Positions 16,109-26,024 of a stretch of 59,780 nucleotides of DNA are shown here, one piece after another. Position 1 is the first letter of the stretch. Each line of letters starts with the position of its first letter. Made by a program: the position numbers and the translations under genes. Source of the DNA: Gemmatimonadales bacterium (GTDB lineage Bacteria; Gemmatimonadota; Gemmatimonadetes; Gemmatimonadales; GWC2-71-9); contig DATAOI010000071.1 of NCBI GenBank assembly GCA_036265815.1, positions 1-59,780 of the forward strand. The letters are read 5' to 3'. Below the pieces are notes generated by a model. It was given only the letters and a program-made list of their open reading frames with translations, made no database searches and was not told the DNA's origin.

Positions 16109-19100
16109 TCATCCACGCGCTCCAGGTGGTGGTGGCGAATCTGATCGTGGCGGGCGGGGCGCTCTACTCGTCGCTCGCACGGTCACCGCGTGACGCTGGC
16201 CATCATCCACCAGCGGAATCCCGCCTCCCGGCGTCACCCGCCCATCGATAGCCACTTCGGTCACGCCCGCCTCCGTGGCTTCCTCCTGGCGCACCACGAT
16301 GACATAGAGGCTCTGGCCATGGCGGTACTCGATGGTGTACTCCCGCCACGCGGCCGGCGCGCGGGGCTCGATGAACAGGGTATCGCCCCGCTTGGTAAAG
16401 CCCAGGATCCCTTCCAGCCCGACCCGGTACATCCAGCTCGCTGAGCCGGTGTACCAGGTCCAGCCGCCGCGGCCCAGCTGGCCTTCCGCCGTGTACACGT
16501 CCGCGGCCACAACGTAGGGCTCCACCTTGTAGGTCTCGACCTCCTCCGGCGTTTGCGCATGGGTCAGCGGGTTGAGCATCTGAAAGAGCTCGAACGCCCG
16601 GTCCCCCTTTCCCCTGAGCGCGGTGGCCAGGACCGCCCAGAGCGCGGCGTGGGTGTATTGCGCGCCGTTCTCCCGGACGCCGGGCAGATAACCCTTGATG
16701 TAGCCCGGGTCCTGGGCCGTGGTGTCGAAGGGCGGCGTGAGCAGCATCAGCAGCCGCCCGTCCTCCCGTACCAGGTACCTCTCCAGCGAGTCCATGGCTT
16801 GCACCTGCCGGGCCGGATCGCCCGCGCCCGAGATGACGCTCCAGCTCTGGGCGATGGAGTCGATGCGACACTCGTCGCTGCCCAGCGATCCTAGCGGCGT
16901 GCCATCGTCGAAGTACGCCCGACGATACCAGGCCCCGTCCCACCCGTGCTTCTCCACCGCCGCGAGGTAATCATCGGCCTGCCGCCGGAGCTCGGCGGCC
17001 ACCGCGACTTCGCCCCGCGTCTCACTCCGTTCGGCGAAAGATCTGAGCGTGGCGATGAGGAACCAGGCCAGCCATACGCTCTCCCCCCGGCCCTCGACTC
17101 CCACCCGGTTCATGCCGTCGTTCCAGTCGCCGGTCCCGATCAACGGCAGCCCGTGGCCGCCGGTGGTACACGCCCGCCGGAGGGCGCGGAGGCAGTGCTG
17201 ATACACGCTGGCGCGCTCCGGGCTGACCTCGGGCAGATCGTAGACCTCATGCTCCTCCGGCCCCAGGGCCCGCATGCTGAGGAAGGGAACGTACTCGTCG
17301 AGCACCGAGGCGTCACCGGTGACCCGGACGTAGTGATCGACCACGTACGGCAGCCAGGCCAGGTCGTCGGAGATTCGGGTCCGCACCCCGCGCCCGCTCT
17401 GCGGGTGCCACCAATGCTGCACGTCGCCCTCCACGAACTGGCGGCCAGCCGCGCGCAGGATGTGCTCCCGCGCGAGCGCCGGCTCCGCGTAGACGAATGC
17501 CATCACGTCCTGCAGCTGATCGCGGAAGCCGTAGGCGCCGCTGCTCTGGTAGATCGCCGAGCGGGCCCACATGCGGCAGGCGAGCGCCTGGTAGAGGGTC
17601 CACCGGTTCAGCATCGCGTCGAAGGAGGGCTCCGGCGTCCGGACGGTCACGACCGAGAGGCGCTCCCGCCACCGGTCGCCGGCCCGGACGAGAGTGGCAC
17701 GGGCGCGGGGCACGTCGCGGTACTCGGCGAGCGCCGCCTGTGCGGCGGCCCGATCGGTGCCGGCCCCGGTGAGGATCACGATCTCGCGGGTTTCCCACGG
17801 CGCCAGCTCGATCAGGCACTGCAGCGCCGCGCAGGGATCGTGACCGGCGCCCGTCGTGCCGCGGAGCGCCTCGCCCCGGAGGGCCGCCGGGTCGCTCACG
17901 GCGCCGTTTCGGCCGAGAAACTCTCGCCGGTTGCCGGAGTAGGCGAGGACCGGCTCGGTGAACGCGTGGAACGCCACCTGGCCGGCGAACTGCGGGTCGA
18001 AGAAGTTCTGCGCCAGGATGGCGCCATGCTCGGAGTCGAACGCGGTGCACACCTGGTGCTGGGTATGCTCCCGGAGCACGCCCAGCGTCCATTCCACGTA
18101 GCTCGTCAGCGTCAGCCGCCGGGCGCGCGACTCCTGGTTGGTCACCCGCAACAGCGCGAGCTTGACCGGCGCGTCATCCGCCATGCCCAGCGTGAGCCGG
18201 GTGCCGATGCCGCCGCGCTGATGCTCGAATGACGACGATCCCGCGCCGTGGCGCACGGTGTACGCCCCGCCGGAGCGGACCGGGCCGGGTGTGGGGCACC
18301 ACAGCTCGCCGTTTTCCATGTCCTGCAGGTACAGCACCTCGCCGGGCGGATCGCTCACCGGATCGTTGTGCCAGGGCGTGAGCCGGAAGAAGTAGCTGTT
18401 CACGGTCCAGCAGAAGCCGCCGCCTCGCTCAGTGATCACGAACCCGCCATGCGGGGTTGCGATCACGTTGGCCCAGGGCGCGGGCGGCAGCCGGTCGCCG
18501 ACGATGCTGATCTCGTACTCGCCGTCGGGCCCGAGCTGGCCGAACCCGTTGAGCGATGCCACCGGCGGGAGCTCTCCCTCGCGGGTCGGCCGTGCGGTCC
18601 GGGTCGAGGGGCCCGCGCCCAGATGGGAGGTCAGCAGCCCGGGCAGCGCCCCGATCCTCCGCACCACCTTCGCCACCGCGGAGTCGCTCCGGGCCGGCGC
18701 GCGGGGAGGGACGTTGGAGCTGTCCCGCTGCTCCACCGGCGGCTCCACCGGCGCCGGCGCCATGGCCGCGCTCAGCACTCGGCCAAGCGGTCGGCCGTCG
18801 CAGGGCACGTGCACCCGGGCCGTGGCCCGGAGCATCAGGAGATCCTCGGCACCCAGCAGGTCCCGGCGCCGGATGAACACCCCGCCCGAGCGGTCGATGG
18901 CGCCGGGATCGCTCAGCGCATAGGCGGCGGCCGTGATCCGGTCGTCCAGATCCTGGATGTAGCTGGATGCGCTCGCGCTGACCACCACGAGGTCCACCAT
19001 CATCCCGCGGCGGTGCCAGTACCGGTGTGCCGCCAGCAGTTGCCGGAGCGTCGGCAGGCCCTCGGCGTTCTCGATGGTGGCAAGCAGGATGGGCCAGTCG

Positions 19101-22100
19101 CCCGAGATCCCATGGGCCCACAGAAGCGGCTGGGAGCCCTGGTTTCGGCGCAGCTCGCTCTGCGGCGCACGCAGGGCCGGCGAGCCGTAGAGCAGGAGCC
19201 CGGCGATCTCCTGAAACACCGCCGCATCTATCGGAGAGATGTTGAGCTCGCGGAGCTCCACCTGGCTGGAGGTCCAGGCCAGGTCGAGCGCCCGCTGCGC
19301 CGCGTGCGGATCATGGTAGCGATCGGCCAGCTCGAACGCCCGCTCGCGGCTGGTGGCCACGAGCGTCGTGTACGCGACCGAGGCGGACTGGCCCGGGTCC
19401 AGCCTGACCCTCGTGCGGAGCGCGAAGATCGGATCCAGCACCGGGCCGGTCGTGCCCGACAGCGCCCCGTCGGTTTCCAGGGCGACCGGGTCGCGGGTGG
19501 TGCGGCCCCGGCCGAGGAAGCGGGCCCGATCGGTCTCGCAACTGACCGCCCCGACCCGCTCCTTGCCGCTGTCGACCACGTGCACGCACCAGAGCTCACG
19601 CTCCCCGGCCGAGCGCGGCCGCCGGGTGGCGGTGATCGCGCTACACCAGTCGTGCCACTCGGTCTCGACGAACAGGTTACCGAACGCGGGGTGGATCCGG
19701 TCCGCCTCCGGCGGGCCGAGCACGATCTCGCCGTAGCTGGTGAGCTCGAGCTCCCGGACCTGATCGCCGTTGTTGGTCACCGTCACCCGCCGCACCTCGG
19801 CCGAGTCCTCGGGAACCACCGCGATCTCGGTGCGGGTCTCGATCTCGCCGTCGAAGCGCTCGAAGGTGACCCGGTCGGTGGCCAGGAGGGCGCGATATCG
19901 GTCGGCCGGGGCGCACACCGGCTGATGCGCCGCCGACCAGAGGCGGCCGGTGGCAGGATCCTTGACGTAGCAGAACTGCCCGGTGGCGTCGCTGGTCCCA
20001 TCCGAGCGCCAACGAGTCACCGCGAGCCCCTCGAAGCGACTGTAGCCCGAGCCGCCGTGACTGACCATGATGGTGTACGGCAGGTGGCCCAGCAGGGCGA
20101 CATGCGGCTGCGGCGTGTCCACGGTATCGAACTGACGTACGGTCGGCCGGTAGAGATCCGCTTCGGGTCTCGCTTGGTCCAGCCGATCGTCCTGCGGTTC
20201 CTGCAGTACCAGCCTGCGGGGGATCCGCTCGTGCAGCAACAGCTCCGCCGAGCGCACCACCGGGTCGGCGTGAAACCGGCGCTGCCACACGTGGGCGGTC
20301 ATGGCGTTGGTCAGGGCCACCAGTCCCATTCCCAGATGATGCGCCATGTAGGTGTGGACCAAGGCATAGCGGCGAGCGGGATCGGGACGGGTATAGTCCA
20401 GTGCGTCGCGGAAACCGTAGGGGCCGAGGGCGCCCTTGCTCTCCAGCAGCGTGAGGTTGGCGAGCGCTCGCTGGGGGTCGATCATCATGGCCAGCACTGT
20501 GGCGTACGGCGCCACCACCAGCTCGCGTCCCAGGCCGCGCTTGAGCGCCAGATCGGGCACGCCGAAGGCGCGGTACTGATAGGTGTGGTGCCGGTCGCGC
20601 AGGTTGTACGCGCTCTCGCTAACGCCCCACGGGACACCGCGCTCGCCGCCATAAGCGACGTGCCGGCTCACGGCGCCCTGGCAGGTCTGCGCCAGCAGCG
20701 TATAGGGGAACGAGCGCATGACCAGCATCGGCATCAGATACTCGAACATGCTCCCGCTCCACGACACCAGCGCCGGCGCTCCCGCCGCGTAGGTCAGGGT
20801 GCGGCCGAGATGGAACCAGTGGTCCACCGGCGCGTCGTCCTTGGCCACGGCGAGGAAGCTCGCCAGCCGCGCCTCGGAGGCGAGCAGGTCGTAGTTGGAG
20901 CTGTCCAGGGCGTGCGCGCTCTGCTGGAACCCGATGGCGAACAGCTTCCGCTTCTCATCGAAGAGGCAGCGGAAATCCATCCCCATGGCGTAATCCCGGG
21001 CCCGCTCGGCGATCACCTCCAGCCGCGAGATCAGCTGCGCGGCCTCTGGCGAGTGGGGCGCGAGCTCCCGCAGGCTGGCGAAGGGCCTGGCATCGAGCCT
21101 CGCCGTCCAGTCGCAGTGCGTCGTGATCAGCCTGCGGGTCCAGGAGATCCAGTCGAGCGCCGGCTCGACCAGGTCGCGCGGCAGCCCGACCCCGCCCAGC
21201 ACCGCTGCCGCGCGCTCCAGCGGCTCGGCCACGCGGGAGAGGGCCGCCGTGGAGGCCGGCTCCCGCCGGGAGGCGACCAGAGCGGCGCGCGCGGCACGAA
21301 GCGGCTCCCGGGCGCCCGACGCCTGGGGCACCGCCGAGGTCCGTTCCTCGACCAGGGCCAGCGCCGTATCGAGGGCGCGCCAGATGCGCGAGTCGAACGC
21401 CGAGTCGTCCGGCAGCTCCAGACAGGCCTGCCTCAGCGCGATGAGGTGCCCTGCGAGATTGCCGCTGTCGACGGTGGAGATGTACGCCGGCTCCAGCACG
21501 CTCAGGTCCCGCAGGTCGTACCAGTTGTAGAAGTGTCCTCGGAATCGGCGCATCCCCTCGAGCGAGCGGAGCACCAGCTCCAGACGGCGAACCAGGTCGT
21601 CGAGCGGGATGAAGCCCAGGTCCCAGGCGCTCACGGTGGCCAGCAGCTGGAGACCGATGTTGGTGGGCGACGTGCGCAGGGCCACCACCGGCCCGGGATC
21701 CTCCTGGAAGTTGTCCGGTGCCAGCCACTGGGTCTCAGCGGTGACGAAGCGGTCGAAGAAGTGCCAGTGGAGCAGGGCGTAGCGAAGCGCCTGGCGCCGG
21801 CTGTCGGGCGGCAGCCGGTGCTCCCGGGGCAGCGCGGGCGCGCCCAGGGCGTGAGCCACCGCGGGCGAGACCAGCCACGCCAGCGCCAGCGGGAGCACGG
21901 CGATGCCCCATTGCCAGAGGGGGATCGGCGAGACCGGGCCATGCCCGCTGGCCCGCCCCATCACCAGCAGCAGCACCACGCCGGCGAGTCCCACCGCCGG
22001 CCACATGCTCCGCCAGTAGGTCCGGAACGAGTCCGACATGCCGCGCTCGGTCTGGGAGGCCGTCCGCCACTCCAGCAGGTGGCGCCGGGTCACCAGCAGG

Positions 22101-24733
22101 CGGATCAGGGTGCGGACGATGGCATCGGCGGACACCCACGCCTGGTGCGGCAGGAAGACGATGGCGAGCGTTACCTGCTGGGCGCTGGTAACCGCGTCGC
22201 GTGCCACCGCCGCGTAGTAGGGCCGCCAGGACTTGTCCAGCGGGGGCCGCAGCAGCGCCAGGAGCAGCGACACGATCCAGGGAGCGGCGATCGCGCCGAG
22301 GCCGAGCAGGGTCCAGCGGAGCGCCCCGCCCGGCAGGACGATCCAGCCGGCCAGCAGGAACGCCAGCTGGGCCAGCTCGATCGTGCTGCGTCGGAGGTTA
22401 TCGATGATCTTCCAGCGGGACAGGAGCGAGAGCCGGTTGGGCTCGGCGCCGTCCGGGCCGGGCACCCGGCGCATGAGCCACGGCAGCAGCTGCCAATCGC
22501 CCCGAATCCAGCGGTGCTTGCGGCTGGTGAACGTCAGGTAGCGGGTCGGGTATTCGTCGTAGACGATGACGTCGGTGGCGAGACCGGCCCGGGCGTAGCT
22601 GCCCTCGATCAGGTCGTGGGAGAGCAGGGTGTTCTCCGGGAAGCGTCCGTGGGTCGCCTGCTCGAACGCGTCGACATCGTAGACCCCCTTGCCGGTGAAG
22701 CTCCCCTCGCCATACAGATCCTGGTAGACGTCGGACACCGCCGTGGTGTACGGATCGACCCCCGGATGGCCCGAATGGATGGAGGCGAACACCGACCGGT
22801 GGGCGCTGGGAAGCGACACGCCGACCCGCGGCTGGAGGATGCCGTAGCCGTGCACCACTCGGCCGAGGGCCGGGTCGTAAACCGCGTGATTGAGGGGATG
22901 GGCCAGCGCGCCGACCAGCAGCGGAGCCGCGTCCGGCGGCAGCACGGTGTCGGCGTCCAGCGTGATCACATACCGGACCGCGCGAAGCGGCTCCATGTCT
23001 CCCACCGTCACCAGGAACGCACCCTTGGCGCCGCCCCGGATGAACCGGTTGAACTCGGCCAGCTTTCCCCGTTTTCGCTCCCAGCCCATCCAGACGCCTT
23101 CAGCGGGATTCCATCGCCTCGGCCGATGGAGGAGGTAGAACGCGTCCTCCCGTCCGCCGCCGTAGCGGGCGTTGAGTGCCCGCACGCCGTCGACCGCGGC
23201 CTCGACGATCGCCGCGTCGCCCTCGCGGGTTTCGGCTGGCGCGTCGGTGAAGTCGCTCAGTACGGCGAAATGGAGGTGGGCTTCCCGGTTGGCCAGGAAC
23301 TGGACCTCCAGGTTCTCCAGTGCCTCACGGACCGCGTCCACACTGCCGAACAGCGTCGGGATCACCACGGCGGTGCGGAACTCGGGGGGAACCCCGTGCT
23401 CGTGCAGGTCCAGCTTGGGAAGCGGCCGGGGCGGCAGGAATGCCGTGACCAGCTGGTTCACCAGGTTGACGGCGATGTCGTTGGCGGGGATCAGGCCGAG
23501 GAGGAGGACGGCGACCCAGGCCTGGCGGGCCGGCGGTCCGCCCAGCCACAGCACCGCGGCCAGCGCGCCGAGCGTGGCCGCGAGCACCCCGCCCACGAAC
23601 ACGACGTTGGGATGCTGCCGCACCCAGCGGTCCACCGCCTGGGCAGGTGTCGGGCGATAGCCGGTGATCCTCTCCAGCTCGAGCAGCCCGGGGCCGATCA
23701 GGTAGTAGCCCACGTGTCTCCGCCGCGGTTCTCCCGGATCCGGCTCGCCGGCGGTGCGGGCGCACTGGAGCGCGGCCCGCGCCACGGCCTCCTCCGCGCG
23801 TCCGGTGCGCTTGGCGATGCGCTCCACCTCGTGGCGATATCGATCGCGGGTCGCGAACGTCATCCGAGGGTAGAAGCCGGACGGGTCCTCCCGGAGGATC
23901 GGCTCCATCCGGCTCTGCTCCTCGACGAGCGCGCGCCAGTTCATCCGGGCGATCGCGCGGAGGCTGGTGATGCTGTTGGCCATCCCCACCTGGGTGAGCG
24001 CCAGCCGCTGGGTGGCCCGGACGGTGGCCTCCTCTGCTCCCAGCGCCTCCTCCGCAATCCACTGCTCCAGGCGCACGACGGCGGGAAGCGCGCCGCCCTC
24101 GATGCGGAGCTGCTGCAGGAAGCGGGAGACGAACGTCGGCGTGAGCGGCGGGGGATGAGAGGCGAAGCGGGTGAGCGCCTCGTCGAGAGCGTCGCGGTCG
24201 GTCTCGCCCGCGCGGGCGATCCGCGCGGCGGCGGCATCCGCGGCGGCCAGCTCGTCGAGCCGCAGCACCGCGCGCAGCGCCATACGGCGGACGTTCTCGA
24301 TCAGGCCCAGCCGCAGCATCGCGGGGACGGCCCAGAGCTCGCCGATGGTGAGCGGGGTCGCCCGCTGGAACGCCGCGACGAAGCCGCTCACGTTGTCCAG
24401 GTCGACCCGGCCCTCGCTGTGCGAGATCAGAACGATCGCCAGCTCGTAGACTCGGGGATAGCCGGCCAGCGGTCCGCTCGCCAACTCGGGCAGCTCCCGG
24501 TAGTAGCCTCGAGGCAGGCTCTCCCGGACCTCGCCGACGTGCTCCTGGATGACATGGTAGTTGTCCAGCAGCCATTCGCCGGCGGGCCCGATGTCCTCGC
24601 CTCCATCGGAGGCCGCGGTCAGCCGCGCGTGGGCATCCTCCAGGATTCGGCGGGTCTGGTTGAGCCGCGCCAGCAGGGGCGTGCGCCGACGTCCGGGCCG
24701 CCGGACGCCGGTGAGCCGCTGCTCCGCCGCCAC
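16109..24733 (-). CDS. ndvB: Cyclic beta-1,2-glucan synthase (GT84-GH94, NdvB/ChvB type)
   Basis: A giant inner-membrane enzyme (2874 residues from GTG 24733) that polymerises UDP-glucose into beta-1,2-glucan, trims it by phosphorolysis and cyclises it. The order fits the family: an N-terminal helical region; membrane helices near 375-430, 775-815 and 905-955; a GT84 glycosyltransferase with VVIPTLFGSVD (~458), ITLDADT (~593) and HRWIRGDWQLLPW (~739); a glucoamylase-like domain (FRCLFDEKRKLFAIGFQ, ~1255); carbohydrate-binding/GH94 modules; and the GH94 catalytic Asp in GTGDWNDGMNRVG (~2536). Conserved-looking coding sequence (GPIRGELLGAEHLGERAQ) continues upstream of the GTG in the same frame without any ATG, GTG or TTG. 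The annotated start is therefore probably not the true one. The product should be an osmoprotective periplasmic glucan. Confidence 0.9.
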   Translation of the reverse strand: MAAEQRLTGVRRPGRRRTPLLARLNQTRRILEDAHARLTAASDGGEDIGPAGEWLLDNYHVIQEHVGEVRESLPRGYYRELPELASGPLAGYPRVYELAIVLISHSEGRVDLDNVSGFVAAFQRATPLTIGELWAVPAMLRLGLIENVRRMALRAVLRLDELAAADAAAARIARAGETDRDALDEALTRFASHPPPLTPTFVSRFLQQLRIEGGALPAVVRLEQWIAEEALGAEEATVRATQRLALTQVGMANSITSLRAIARMNWRALVEEQSRMEPILREDPSGFYPRMTFATRDRYRHEVERIAKRTGRAEEAVARAALQCARTAGEPDPGEPRRRHVGYYLIGPGLLELERITGYRPTPAQAVDRWVRQHPNVVFVGGVLAATLGALAAVLWLGGPPARQAWVAVLLLGLIPANDIAVNLVNQLVTAFLPPRPLPKLDLHEHGVPPEFRTAVVIPTLFGSVDAVREALENLEVQFLANREAHLHFAVLSDFTDAPAETREGDAAIVEAAVDGVRALNARYGGGREDAFYLLHRPRRWNPAEGVWMGWERKRGKLAEFNRFIRGGAKGAFLVTVGDMEPLRAVRYVITLDADTVLPPDAAPLLVGALAHPLNHAVYDPALGRVVHGYGILQPRVGVSLPSAHRSVFASIHSGHPGVDPYTTAVSDVYQDLYGEGSFTGKGVYDVDAFEQATHGRFPENTLLSHDLIEGSYARAGLATDVIVYDEYPTRYLTFTSRKHRWIRGDWQLLPWLMRRVPGPDGAEPNRLSLLSRWKIIDNLRRSTIELAQLAFLLAGWIVLPGGALRWTLLGLGAIAAPWIVSLLLALLRPPLDKSWRPYYAAVARDAVTSAQQVTLAIVFLPHQAWVSADAIVRTLIRLLVTRRHLLEWRTASQTERGMSDSFRTYWRSMWPAVGLAGVVLLLVMGRASGHGPVSPIPLWQWGIAVLPLALAWLVSPAVAHALGAPALPREHRLPPDSRRQALRYALLHWHFFDRFVTAETQWLAPDNFQEDPGPVVALRTSPTNIGLQLLATVSAWDLGFIPLDDLVRRLELVLRSLEGMRRFRGHFYNWYDLRDLSVLEPAYISTVDSGNLAGHLIALRQACLELPDDSAFDSRIWRALDTALALVEERTSAVPQASGAREPLRAARAALVASRREPASTAALSRVAEPLERAAAVLGGVGLPRDLVEPALDWISWTRRLITTHCDWTARLDARPFASLRELAPHSPEAAQLISRLEVIAERARDYAMGMDFRCLFDEKRKLFAIGFQQSAHALDSSNYDLLASEARLASFLAVAKDDAPVDHWFHLGRTLTYAAGAPALVSWSGSMFEYLMPMLVMRSFPYTLLAQTCQGAVSRHVAYGGERGVPWGVSESAYNLRDRHHTYQYRAFGVPDLALKRGLGRELVVAPYATVLAMMIDPQRALANLTLLESKGALGPYGFRDALDYTRPDPARRYALVHTYMAHHLGMGLVALTNAMTAHVWQRRFHADPVVRSAELLLHERIPRRLVLQEPQDDRLDQARPEADLYRPTVRQFDTVDTPQPHVALLGHLPYTIMVSHGGSGYSRFEGLAVTRWRSDGTSDATGQFCYVKDPATGRLWSAAHQPVCAPADRYRALLATDRVTFERFDGEIETRTEIAVVPEDSAEVRRVTVTNNGDQVRELELTSYGEIVLGPPEADRIHPAFGNLFVETEWHDWCSAITATRRPRSAGERELWCVHVVDSGKERVGAVSCETDRARFLGRGRTTRDPVALETDGALSGTTGPVLDPIFALRTRVRLDPGQSASVAYTTLVATSRERAFELADRYHDPHAAQRALDLAWTSSQVELRELNISPIDAAVFQEIAGLLLYGSPALRAPQSELRRNQGSQPLLWAHGISGDWPILLATIENAEGLPTLRQLLAAHRYWHRRGMMVDLVVVSASASSYIQDLDDRITAAAYALSDPGAIDRSGGVFIRRRDLLGAEDLLMLRATARVHVPCDGRPLGRVLSAAMAPAPVEPPVEQRDSSNVPPRAPARSDSAVAKVVRRIGALPGLLTSHLGAGPSTRTARPTREGELPPVASLNGFGQLGPDGEYEISIVGDRLPPAPWANVIATPHGGFVITERGGGFCWTVNSYFFRLTPWHNDPVSDPPGEVLYLQDMENGELWCPTPGPVRSGGAYTVRHGAGSSSFEHQRGGIGTRLTLGMADDAPVKLALLRVTNQESRARRLTLTSYVEWTLGVLREHTQHQVCTAFDSEHGAILAQNFFDPQFAGQVAFHAFTEPVLAYSGNRREFLGRNGAVSDPAALRGEALRGTTGAGHDPCAALQCLIELAPWETREIVILTGAGTDRAAAQAALAEYRDVPRARATLVRAGDRWRERLSVVTVRTPEPSFDAMLNRWTLYQALACRMWARSAIYQSSGAYGFRDQLQDVMAFVYAEPALAREHILRAAGRQFVEGDVQHWWHPQSGRGVRTRISDDLAWLPYVVDHYVRVTGDASVLDEYVPFLSMRALGPEEHEVYDLPEVSPERASVYQHCLRALRRACTTGGHGLPLIGTGDWNDGMNRVGVEGRGESVWLAWFLIATLRSFAERSETRGEVAVAAELRRQADDYLAAVEKHGWDGAWYRRAYFDDGTPLGSLGSDECRIDSIAQSWSVISGAGDPARQVQAMDSLERYLVREDGRLLMLLTPPFDTTAQDPGYIKGYLPGVRENGAQYTHAALWAVLATALRGKGDRAFELFQMLNPLTHAQTPEEVETYKVEPYVVAADVYTAEGQLGRGGWTWYTGSASWMYRVGLEGILGFTKRGDTLFIEPRAPAAWREYTIEYRHGQSLYVIVVRQEEATEAGVTEVAIDGRVTPGGGIPLVDDGQRHAVTVRATSRAPRPPRSDSPPPPGARG

Positions 24734-24852
24734 CGCCTGGGCGCGCTCGCCCAGGTGCTCTGCGCCCAGCAGCTCGCCTCGGATCGGCCCGGTGAGCAGG
24801 TCCTCACGGGTGTCCGGGCGGCGGACGATCAGGCGGGAAAGGAGGCGCGGGT

Positions 24853-24948
24853 TCAGCGACGGGATGGGATGAACCCCGGGGTGCTGGCCGGCGGGCCCGC
24901 GCCCCCGGGAGGCTCGATGAGGAACAGCGGGTCGGTCGGTAGGCGCAT
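24853..24948 (-). pseudogene. Short frame with probable true ndvB start, frame-disrupted
   Basis: ATG 24948 opens a 31-codon frame (MRLPTDPLFLIEPPGG...) that ends at TGA 24853, one frame off from the ndvB reading frame, which is open and family-like from about 24860 on. A one-base shift inside the ATCCCATCCCGTC stretch (about 24858-24875) would join the two. Either this is a sequencing or assembly indel, a real frameshift mutation, or programmed frameshifting. Confidence 0.5.
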
Positions 24949-24954
24949 GAGCGC

Positions 24955-24960
24955 AGTATA
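24955..24960 (-). promoter_or_regulatory. TATACT -10 element 6 nt before an ATG (possible leaderless ndvB transcript)
   Basis: A perfect-looking TATACT lies 6 nt upstream of ATG 24948, so transcription would start at or next to the ATG. I see no good -35 hexamer and no ribosome site. This supports ATG 24948 as the biological start of ndvB. Confidence 0.5.
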
Positions 24961-24991
24961 ACCGAAGCGCGGTAAAGCGACCCTGTCTTTG

Positions 24992-25873
24992 CTATTCCAC
25001 CTTGAATTGTTTGATCATCCCGTGCGCGAGGTGAGGTTTGCCATCCTTCACGTCGGGTACGAAGCAGATGAGCCCGTAGTCACCGGGCGTGAGATCAGTC
25101 ATGAAGACGCCGCTGGCATCCTTGTTGATAAAACCGACGCCCCCCATCGGCATCGCCGGCGGTGGTCCCTTCATCCCCTCCATGGCCCACTTGCCGAAAT
25201 CACCGACCGATCTTCCCGGGACGAGCTTGAGGAGCACCAATTCGTGGGGTTGCGGACCCGTGTTCTCCACCCGAATCGTGTGATGCCCCGGGGTGAGCGG
25301 TTGGGAGGGCTCGAAGCTGTAGTCCGCCAGCTTTATGGTGACGTCGGCGGCCGGAAGCTCAGCCGCCGCGGCGCCGCTCGCGCCCGTGACCTCGAACGGC
25401 TGGATCATCCCCTTCATGACGTGAGGGACGCCGTCGAGTCCGGGAATGAAACACAGCACCGCGTAATGACCCGGGGTCAACACGGTCGCCGTGTTGCCGT
25501 CCGTACCAGGGGCGATGCCGTTGGGACCCCCGACGAACTTCACCCAGGAGGGTGGAGGGCCGTTCTCCTTCATCGCCTTGGAGAAATCCGCCACCGTTTT
25601 GCCATCGTCCAACCGGATGATCTGGGCCTGATGAAGCTCCTTGCCACGATTGACGAGATGCAGGGTTACCGCACCCGCCGGGATCTGCGCCGGGAGATCC
25701 AGCTTGAACTCGCTCGCGGTTACCGTCACGGTCGCTGGGACGGAGGGGGTGGCCGCGGACGGGGCCGGTGCAGCCGGGGATCGGGTGGTCTCGGTGACCG
25801 GCCGGTCGGATTTGCAGGCCGCGAGCAGACTCGCCAGGAGGAGCAGGGCCCCGGGCAGGGGGTGGCAACGCAT
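24992..25873 (-). CDS. Lipoprotein with two cupredoxin-like domains
   Basis: 293 residues. The lipobox is LLASLLAAC (Cys20). Two homologous domains of about 115 residues follow, each with an early His (KELHQAQII; PQPHELVLL), a Cys (AVLCFIPGLDG; GLICFVPDVKDG) and a following His and Met (PHVMKGM; PHLAHGM). That order (His, Cys, His, Met) is the ligand order of type-1 copper sites, though the Cys-to-His spacing is longer than in plastocyanin. Expected role: periplasmic copper binding or electron transfer. ATG 25873 has AAGGAG 7 nt upstream; an upstream in-frame start at 26026 overlaps the msrA promoter and is rejected. It is divergent from msrA. Confidence 0.78.
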   Translation of the reverse strand: MRCHPLPGALLLLASLLAACKSDRPVTETTRSPAAPAPSAATPSVPATVTVTASEFKLDLPAQIPAGAVTLHLVNRGKELHQAQIIRLDDGKTVADFSKAMKENGPPPSWVKFVGGPNGIAPGTDGNTATVLTPGHYAVLCFIPGLDGVPHVMKGMIQPFEVTGASGAAAAELPAADVTIKLADYSFEPSQPLTPGHHTIRVENTGPQPHELVLLKLVPGRSVGDFGKWAMEGMKGPPPAMPMGGVGFINKDASGVFMTDLTPGDYGLICFVPDVKDGKPHLAHGMIKQFKVE

Positions 25874-26024
25874 GGTAACTCCTTGCAATGGCTGGGACAT
25901 GGGGACGAGCAGCGGCGGCAAGATGCAACCATCGCCGCTGCGCCGCCAGATGGGCCGCTGAGGAGGGATCCAAAAGTACATCGCAGGCGTTATTGTGGTG
26001 TCTCTATATCGGAGCGTCGCACCC

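Noticed and set aside
18248-24961. A 2237-codon open frame on the plus strand opposite ndvB
   Set aside because: It is a shadow: the opposite frame of a very GC-rich gene has few stop codons. Its composition (Arg, Gly, His, Pro-rich) is not protein-like, while the minus strand carries full GT84-GH94 motifs.
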